NCBI GenBank assembly: GCA_018055515.1
Contig: JAGPHL010000171.1
Coordinates: 1-5,511 of the forward strand
From: Anaerolineae bacterium
GTDB taxonomy: Bacteria > Chloroflexota > Anaerolineae > B4-G1 > SLSP01
Reading direction: 5' to 3'
Length of the DNA stretch: 5,511 nucleotides
Numbering within the stretch: the stretch's first letter is position 1; every line of letters starts with the position of its first letter. Shown here one piece after another: positions 1 through 4,359 of the stretch. The notes under the pieces were generated by a model, which saw only the letters and a list, made by a program, of their open reading frames with translations, made no database searches and was not told the origin of the DNA. Made by a program: the position numbers and the translations under genes.

Positions 1-274
1 GCACGATGGTATCGAGCAAATACTCGATGCCGATAGTCTGCGCCTCGTTGACAAACCGCTGAGCGTAGCTGGGACCGGGCAGGTCTTCCTTGAACGTCTC
101 CACGCCAAAGCCGTTGTGGATGCACTGGAGCAGGATCCCGCCGAGTTCCAGGTCGCGATCAATCAGCAACACATCGTCCGCGCCGTGCTTTTTGGCCTCG
201 ATAGCGGCGGCCAGTCCCCCCGGCCCCGCGCCGATGACGATGACATCGTAGTGGGATTTGAGTGTGTGGGCCAT
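1..274 (-). CDS. FAD/NAD(P)-dependent oxidoreductase, N-terminal part (glp-cluster type)
   Basis: Partial gene; the first 91 codons are present and it continues past the left edge. The protein begins MAHTLKSHYDVIVIGAGPGG, an FAD-binding Rossmann start with GxGxxG at residues 15-20 and an acidic residue (Asp39) closing the second strand. Residues 45-57, GGILLQCIHNGFG, are a signature I associate with the pyridine-nucleotide-disulfide-type oxidoreductases encoded beside GlpA-like dehydrogenases; Cys51 lies in it. The start at 274 is supported by GAAAGGT (288-282) with a 7-base spacer. Inferred role: a cytoplasmic flavoprotein passing electrons from glycerol-3-phosphate oxidation to an acceptor that cannot be identified here. 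It is the third glp-type gene of the strand but is separated from the GlpA-like gene by vapBC. A DUF1667 gene would be expected next, outside the window. Family placement is fairly sure; the electron acceptor is unknown. Confidence 0.85.
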   Translation of the reverse strand, partial: MAHTLKSHYDVIVIGAGPGGLAAAIEAKKHGADDVLLIDRDLELGGILLQCIHNGFGVETFKEDLPGPSYAQRFVNEAQTIGIEYLLDTIV

Positions 275-309
275 AACGTTTACCTTTCGTAGAGGGGTAA
301 TGGATGGGT

Positions 310-338
310 GATAGAATCTTCAGCAATCCGAGGGTCAA
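310..338 (-). promoter_or_regulatory. Weak candidate promoter for the downstream oxidoreductase
   Basis: On the minus strand TTGACC (338-333, five of six matches to the -35 consensus) is followed after 17 bases by TCTATC (315-310, three of six matches to the -10). It would start transcription about 30 bases before the ATG at 274. The -35 and spacing are good but the -10 is poor, so this is only a candidate. Its interest is that a gene cut off from its operon by vapBC might need its own promoter. Confidence 0.28.
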
Positions 339-378
339 AAGTGATGTGCTCAAGGTCTAGCAATCGTTCCTTTTTCCT

Positions 379-759
379 CTAATATCTTTTTTCAACATAC
401 TGCACGCCGGGCACGTTCTGGAAATGCGCATCTTGTGTCCATAACGTGGCATGATACGCATACGCTGTAGCTAAAATCACACTATCCGCCAGCGGCAACG
501 AGAAATCCTGCGATAATCTAGCGGCGTTCAAAGCCAGCGTTGCGTCCAGGTCTACTACCTGCCCTTGCATCATCAAAGCCACGGCTTTCAGCGCGGCATC
601 TTCATCACGTTGCTGATAAACGCGCTTGAATACCTCATACAATGTGATCACAGGCACGATCAAGTGTGCGGTGGACTCGATAGCCTCAGCGAAAAAATCT
701 GCATTGGCATCATCAGCAAAGTATTCCAGCCAACCTGAAGAATCCACCACATTCATCAT
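379..759 (-). CDS. vapC: VapC-family PIN-domain toxin (ribonuclease)
   Basis: A 126-residue PIN-domain protein, the usual VapC length. The acidic metal-binding residues are visible in order: Asp6 in NVVDSSGW, Glu42 in TLYEVFKRV, Asp92 in LADSVILATA and Asp110 in LWTQDAHF. The set looks complete, so the toxin is probably active. VapC proteins are Mg/Mn-dependent endoribonucleases, usually cutting tRNA or rRNA, and are held inactive by VapB; the target cannot be read from this sequence. The ATG at 759 overlaps the vapB stop by four bases (ATGA) and has no clear ribosome-binding site, which suggests translational coupling to vapB. A second ATG follows at once (756), so the protein may be one residue shorter. 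No hydrophobic signal or membrane segment is seen. Base composition is more AT-rich than the glp genes around it, consistent with acquisition as a cassette. Confidence 0.93.
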   Translation of the reverse strand: MMNVVDSSGWLEYFADDANADFFAEAIESTAHLIVPVITLYEVFKRVYQQRDEDAALKAVALMMQGQVVDLDATLALNAARLSQDFSLPLADSVILATAYAYHATLWTQDAHFQNVPGVQYVEKRY

Positions 760-965
760 AGGGAGCGATCCGGTTCACATTCAATACTCGTGTCTATCCC
801 CTTCAGGAACCCCCGCATGGTTTGAATGGGCTGTAGCGGGATCAGTTCAATGCGATCCTGGTACTGAATGACCTGAACTTTATGACCAGGCTTAATTCCC
901 AATGCCCGGCGTATTTTCATGGGGATGACCACCTGATACTTAGGCGAAACCGTTACCATTTCCAT
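756..965 (-). CDS. vapB: VapB-family antitoxin with AbrB/SpoVT DNA-binding domain
   Basis: A 69-residue protein. Residues 3-47 form a swapped-hairpin AbrB-type domain, recognisable by VTVSPKYQVVIPMKIRRALG and GIKPGHKVQVI. The remaining tail, about residues 48-69 (MRGFLKGIDTSIE and following), is the typical toxin-binding segment that lies in the VapC active-site groove. Inferred role: it neutralises VapC and, with it, represses the vapBC promoter. The ATG at 965 is chosen because AGGAG (976-972) lies six bases before it; the next in-frame ATG (959) is less well placed. The stop overlaps vapC by four bases, and antitoxin-first order is normal. A sigma70-like promoter and a short palindrome lie just upstream. 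MazE-type antitoxins share the fold, but the PIN-domain partner makes VapB the better name. Confidence 0.93.
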   Translation of the reverse strand: MEMVTVSPKYQVVIPMKIRRALGIKPGHKVQVIQYQDRIELIPLQPIQTMRGFLKGIDTSIECEPDRSL

Positions 966-974
966 ACAGAACTC
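966..974 (-). promoter_or_regulatory. Ribosome-binding site fixing the vapB start
   Basis: The minus strand reads AGGAG (976-972) followed by TTCTGT and ATG. The six-base spacer favours the ATG at 965 over the in-frame ATG two codons later. Confidence 0.7.
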
Positions 975-984
975 CTATTGTTCG

Positions 985-992
985 CGATATCG
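985..992. promoter_or_regulatory. Possible VapBC operator palindrome
   Basis: CGATATCG is a perfect 8-base palindrome lying between the predicted vapB start site and the vapB ATG, where autoregulating AbrB-type antitoxin-toxin complexes commonly bind. Eight bases is short and could occur by chance; placement is the only support. Confidence 0.2.
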
Positions 993-1004
993 TCATACAC
1001 TTTC

Positions 1005-1033
1005 ATTCTACATGATATTCGTCTTATATACAA
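1005..1033 (-). promoter_or_regulatory. Predicted sigma70-type promoter of vapBC
   Basis: On the minus strand TTGTAT (1033-1028) is separated by exactly 17 bases from TAGAAT (1010-1005), which matches the -10 consensus at five of six positions. Transcription would start near 999-998, giving a leader of about 33 bases before vapB. The stretch is clearly more AT-rich than the flanking genes. A 10-base palindrome AGAGATCTCT (1033-1042) abuts the -35 and could be a regulator site. Confidence 0.55.
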
Positions 1034-1045
1034 GAGATCTCTCAT

Positions 1046-1085
1046 GCTGCGTAAAATTTCATGCAAAGGTGAATTTTTACGCAGC
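1046..1085. repeat. Inverted repeat, 15-base arms with 10-base loop
   Basis: The arms are 1046-1060 (GCTGCGTAAAATTTC) and 1071-1085 (GAATTTTTACGCAGC), complementary at 14 of 15 positions, around the loop ATGCAAAGGT. It begins 12 bases after the stop codon of the GlpA-like gene and ends about 13 bases upstream of the vapB -35. As RNA it would form a long hairpin at the 3' end of the glp transcript. It lacks the U-run of a standard intrinsic terminator on either strand, so a transcript-stabilising hairpin, a factor-assisted terminator, a protein operator or a remnant of a small mobile element are all possible. Confidence 0.8.
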
Positions 1086-1097
1086 CCGCAATACACA

Positions 1098-2624
1098 TTA
1101 CGCCGTTTCTTTCGTCTGGCGGAATAAGAACTCCGAACCGGGGCCTTTCTTGCTGATCTCCAGGGGATCTTTCCCCAGCTCGCGCGCGAGGATGTCAACG
1201 ACGCGGGGCATGTCGAAGCCACCGAGACAGCGCCCGGTGCCCAGCCAGGTGCGCCGCTTGATGGCGTCATAGGTCGTGGCGGGGATGGGTGCATGGATTT
1301 CAGCGACGATCTCGCCCTCCGTGACGGTCTCGCAGCGACAGATCACCCGGCCGTAGCGAGGGTCTTGCGCCACGAGCGCCGCCTGCTCCGCCCGCGTGAG
1401 ATGCCGGAAGACGGGACGGTCCGGGCGGAGGGGATTCCAGTCCGTTTTCTCGCGTAGCTCCTCGCCCGCGCCGCGCAACAGCTCCACCACACGTCCGGCA
1501 ATGGCCGGGGCAGCGGTCAACGCGGGGGATTCCATCCCGCCGAGGTTGACGAAGCCCGCCACTTCTGCCGGGATCTCGATGATAAAATCGTGGGCGTAGT
1601 CCACGGCGGGATTAGCGCAGGGCGCGTTGCCGGCAGGCCGCAATCCCGCGAAAACGGCGATGATGTCACGCTGCTTGAGGCCCGGCACCAGCTTCAAGCC
1701 GCCAGCCCAGACCTCCGCCATGCCCTGCGGGGTCACGTCCACGTCCGTCTTGTCTTCGACGTTCTCGGCGTTCGGTCCGACGAGCGTGTTGCCGTGCAGG
1801 GTCATCGTCACCAAAATGCCTTTGCTGATGGCAGTAGGCACCGGGAACAGCACGTTGTTGAGCTGCAGCTGATTGCGGTCCATGACGAAGTACTCGCCGC
1901 GCCGGGGGGTGATCTTGAACTCCGGGCGGACGCCGGCCTTATGCATCACCTCGTCGGCGAACAGTCCGGCGGCATTGATGACCCAGCGGGCGTAAAAGTC
2001 TCCAGCGGAGGTGTGAACGCCGATGATTTTAGATTTTGGATTTTGGATTTTGGACTCGCCGACGCGCTCACTCGCCTTTTCACCTTCCCAGATGAAATCC
2101 AGGAACTCCGTGTTCAGCCGCAACTCCACGCCGTTCAGCACGGCATTCTCGGCGGCGGCGACGGTGGCCCCCCACGGATCTACAATCCCGCCGGTAGGGA
2201 CGTGCAACGCGCCACTCACCGCCGGGTTGATCTGCGGTTCGCGCTGACGCATGGCCTCGCCGCTGAGGATTGTGGCAGGGACGCCATTCTGCCGCGCGCG
2301 ATCCAGCAGCTGCTCCAGTTTGGCAAATTCCTCCGGGCCGATGGCGACCACATACGCACCCGTGCGCTTGAAAGCGAAGTGCAGTTCCTCGGAAAGCGAG
2401 TCCCACAGCGGGTTAGCTTTCACGTTCATCTCCGCTTTGAGCGAGCCGGGGACGGCGTCATGCCCGGCGTGGATGAGGGCAGAGTTCGCGGCCGTGGCAC
2501 CAACGCCGATGTCGCTCGCCTTCTCGAGCCACAGAATGCGCACGTCGTAGCGCGCCAGGGTGCGGGCGATCATCGCGCCTACAATCCCCGCGCCGATGAT
2601 GATGATGTCATAGGGTTGTGGCAT
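1098..2624 (-). CDS. glpA: GlpA-like FAD-dependent glycerol-3-phosphate dehydrogenase with BFD-type Fe-S domain
   Basis: A 508-residue flavoprotein predicted to oxidise glycerol 3-phosphate to dihydroxyacetone phosphate. Residues 6-16 (DIIIIGAGIVG) are the FAD dinucleotide fold. NSALIHAGHD (residues 47-56), the segment around INAAGLFAD and GLRPAG (327-332) are typical of the GlpA/LhgO-like DAO group. From about residue 427 there is a BFD-like [2Fe-2S] domain with Cys429-x-Cys431 and Cys466 in GRCLGGFD. The position where a fourth cysteine is usual is Asp471. The start at 2624 is chosen over the upstream ATG at 2696 because AGGAGG (2635-2630) precedes it by five bases and the extra 24 residues have no family character. 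It lies 166 bases after glpK on the same strand; no convincing promoter or terminator is seen in that gap. An unusual low-complexity insert, residues 191-200 (SKIQNPKSKI), is encoded by a heptanucleotide repeat. A related 2-hydroxyacid substrate is possible but glpK next door favours glycerol 3-phosphate. Confidence 0.9.
   Translation of the reverse strand: MPQPYDIIIIGAGIVGAMIARTLARYDVRILWLEKASDIGVGATAANSALIHAGHDAVPGSLKAEMNVKANPLWDSLSEELHFAFKRTGAYVVAIGPEEFAKLEQLLDRARQNGVPATILSGEAMRQREPQINPAVSGALHVPTGGIVDPWGATVAAAENAVLNGVELRLNTEFLDFIWEGEKASERVGESKIQNPKSKIIGVHTSAGDFYARWVINAAGLFADEVMHKAGVRPEFKITPRRGEYFVMDRNQLQLNNVLFPVPTAISKGILVTMTLHGNTLVGPNAENVEDKTDVDVTPQGMAEVWAGGLKLVPGLKQRDIIAVFAGLRPAGNAPCANPAVDYAHDFIIEIPAEVAGFVNLGGMESPALTAAPAIAGRVVELLRGAGEELREKTDWNPLRPDRPVFRHLTRAEQAALVAQDPRYGRVICRCETVTEGEIVAEIHAPIPATTYDAIKRRTWLGTGRCLGGFDMPRVVDILARELGKDPLEISKKGPGSEFLFRQTKETA
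2025..2052. repeat. Heptanucleotide tandem repeat (GATTTTG, four units) inside the GlpA-like gene
   Basis: On the plus strand four head-to-tail units read GATTTTA, GATTTTG, GATTTTG, GATTTTG, followed by a partial unit. Read on the coding (minus) strand, 2054-2025 gives in-frame SKIQNPKSKI. Similar heptamer arrays are known to me as dispersed short tandem repeats in cyanobacteria and appear in other genomes. The AT-rich block stands out sharply from its GC-rich surroundings. Confidence 0.95.
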
Positions 2625-2629
2625 GAAAT

Positions 2630-2635
2630 CCTCCT
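2630..2635 (-). promoter_or_regulatory. Strong ribosome-binding site deciding the GlpA-like start
   Basis: AGGAGG followed by ATTTC and ATG on the minus strand. It selects the start at 2624 and shows that the longer reading from 2696 is only an upstream open extension. Confidence 0.85.
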
Positions 2636-2790
2636 GAAAATATGCAAATCTCAAACCCAAATGCCGAAAAGTGTAAGACAAGAAGATGAGCTTCAAAGCC
2701 CACTAAAGGCCATGACCCGGTCGTCAAAAGGATCAGATCATCCAGGGTGGCGCCTACGGCTGTCTAATCCATACAAGAGCCTCAATCTGG

Positions 2791-4311
2791 CTACTCTTCC
2801 ACCCAATCGAACGTCCGCTCCACCGCCTTCTTCCACCCGGCGTAGAGCGCCTCTTTCCGCGCCGCCTCCATCCCCGGCTGGAAGATGTGATCCACGCCCC
2901 AGTTCTGCCGCAACTCCTCAGTGTCCTTCCAGAAACCCACCGCCAGCCCGGCGGCATAGGCCGCGCCGAGCGCCGTCGTCTCGGTGACGATGGGCCGCAC
3001 GACCGGCACGCCCAGAATATCCGCCTGGAACTGCATGAGCAGCGCGTTGGCGACCATTCCCCCATCCACTTTGAGGGCGGTGAGCGCCACACCGGAGTCC
3101 TTCTCCATCGCCTCCAACACGTCGCGGGTCTGATAGGCAGTCGCCTCGAGCGCGGCGCGGCAGATATGATGCTTGTTGATGTAGCGCGTCAGTCCCACCA
3201 TGACGCCCCGGGCGTCACTGCGCCAATACGGAGCGAAGAGGCCGGAAAAGGCCGGGACGATGTACATCCCGCCGGCGTCCTCGACTTCCCGCGCCAACCC
3301 TTCGATTTGAGGCGCGCGGTCGAAGAAGCCGAGGTTATCCCGCAGCCATTGCACCAACGCGCCGGTGATCGCAATGGAACCTTCCAGCGCATAAACGGCG
3401 GGCGCATCGCCGAACTTATACCCCACCGTGGTGAGCAAACCGCTCTTCGAGGGCACGATCTCCGTGCCCGTGTTGAGCAGCATGAAACAGCCCGTTCCGT
3501 AGGTATTCTTCGCCTCGCCGGGGCTGAAACACGTCTGCCCCACGAGCGCCGCCTGCTGATCGCCCAGGTCGCCGGTGACGGGGATCGCCTCGCCGAAGGG
3601 GCCATCCTTGAGCGTGAAGCCATACGGGCGCGGCGCGCTGGAGGGTCGGATTTCCGGCAGCATCGAGGCGGGAATCCCCAACGTCTTGAGAATCTCCGCG
3701 TCCCACTGCAGCGTGGGAAGATCCATGAGCAGCGTGCGGCTGGCGTTGGTGACGTCGGTGATATGCACACCTCCCCGTGCGCCGCCGGTGAGCTGCCAGA
3801 TCACCCACGTGTCGGTCGTGCCGAAGAGCGCGTCGCCCCGCGCAGCGGCTTCCGCCACCGCGGGGACATGCTCCAGCAGCCACTTGATCTTCGGCCCGGA
3901 GAAGTAGGTCGCCAGCGGCAGGCCCACTTTCGCGCGGAAACGATCTTGCCCCAGGTCGCTCTCCCGCGCCAGTGCATCGCAGAGGCCCTTCGTGCGTGTG
4001 TCCTGCCAGACGATGGCGTTGTACAGCGGCTCGCCCGTGCGCCGATCCCACACCACCGTCGTCTCGCGCTGATTGGTGATACCGACGGCCGCAATCGCGC
4101 CGGTAGGGATGTTGCCCTGTGTGAGCGCCTGCCGGATCACTTTTTGCGTCTTCTCCCAGATTTCGGCAGGATCGTGCTCCACCCATCCAGGCTGCGGATA
4201 GAGCTGCGCATGTTCCTCGTAGGCCCAGATGACCGGCCTGCCGTCATGGTTAAAAAGGATACAGCGTGTGCCGGTAGTGCCCTGATCAATGGCTGCAATG
4301 TATTGGTCCAT
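2791..4311 (-). CDS. glpK: Glycerol kinase
   Basis: A 506-residue FGGY-family kinase, close to the usual 495-505, converting glycerol and ATP to glycerol 3-phosphate in the cytoplasm and so trapping imported glycerol. Visible motifs, numbered from the chosen start: the N-terminal phosphate-binding loop DQGTTGTR (9-16); glycerol contacts Arg82-Glu83 in NQRET, Tyr136 in TYFSGPK and Asp251 in GDQQAA; NTYGTGCF (269-276) in the ATP region; and the C-terminal signature around GSIAITGALVQWL and LKVDGGM. All expected catalytic residues appear present. The start at 4311 is chosen over 4332 because AGGAGGT lies directly upstream. The segment where Gram-positive enzymes carry a regulatory histidine phosphorylated by HPr (before GDQQAA) has no histidine, so that control is probably absent. 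It is the first glp gene of the strand and starts 48 bases after the protease stop codon. Confidence 0.98.
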   Translation of the reverse strand: MDQYIAAIDQGTTGTRCILFNHDGRPVIWAYEEHAQLYPQPGWVEHDPAEIWEKTQKVIRQALTQGNIPTGAIAAVGITNQRETTVVWDRRTGEPLYNAIVWQDTRTKGLCDALARESDLGQDRFRAKVGLPLATYFSGPKIKWLLEHVPAVAEAAARGDALFGTTDTWVIWQLTGGARGGVHITDVTNASRTLLMDLPTLQWDAEILKTLGIPASMLPEIRPSSAPRPYGFTLKDGPFGEAIPVTGDLGDQQAALVGQTCFSPGEAKNTYGTGCFMLLNTGTEIVPSKSGLLTTVGYKFGDAPAVYALEGSIAITGALVQWLRDNLGFFDRAPQIEGLAREVEDAGGMYIVPAFSGLFAPYWRSDARGVMVGLTRYINKHHICRAALEATAYQTRDVLEAMEKDSGVALTALKVDGGMVANALLMQFQADILGVPVVRPIVTETTALGAAYAAGLAVGFWKDTEELRQNWGVDHIFQPGMEAARKEALYAGWKKAVERTFDWVEE

Positions 4312-4314
4312 GTT

Positions 4315-4321
4315 ACCTCCT
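4315..4321 (-). promoter_or_regulatory. Strong ribosome-binding site deciding the glpK start
   Basis: AGGAGGT lies three bases before the ATG at 4311 on the minus strand. The 48-base gap upstream of glpK holds this site but no clear promoter and no hairpin-plus-T-run terminator for the preceding gene. Confidence 0.85.
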
Positions 4322-4359
4322 GGAGCGTGCACAAGGTGGGCTCTGGTTCAGGTGTCTGA

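Noticed and set aside
882..1272. Short plus-strand open frames over the vapB promoter region
   Set aside because: No ribosome-binding site or family resemblance, and they cross from the gap into glpA antisense.
2025..2052. Possible sequencing artefact or frameshift at the heptamer array
   Set aside because: The GlpA-like frame continues intact with family-typical sequence on both sides, so the array as given is compatible with a working gene.
2625..2696. Longer N-terminus (24 extra residues) for the GlpA-like protein
   Set aside because: The ATG at 2624 has an ideal AGGAGG site, and the FAD fold starts right after it; the extension carries no recognisable signal or motif.
1590..2987. 465-codon open frame on the plus strand opposite the GlpA-like gene
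   Set aside because: It is rich in Arg, Pro, Gly and His with no family character and runs exactly antisense to two well-recognised genes; it is a shadow frame of GC-rich coding DNA.
4312..4332. Seven extra residues (MHAPGGN) at the start of glycerol kinase
   Set aside because: They would overlap the strong AGGAGGT site that precedes the ATG at 4311, and the kinase fold begins directly after that ATG.
2887..4359. 490-codon open frame on the plus strand opposite glpK
   Set aside because: Same reasoning: the minus-strand reading gives an unmistakable glycerol kinase, and the plus-strand protein is compositionally biased with no motif.
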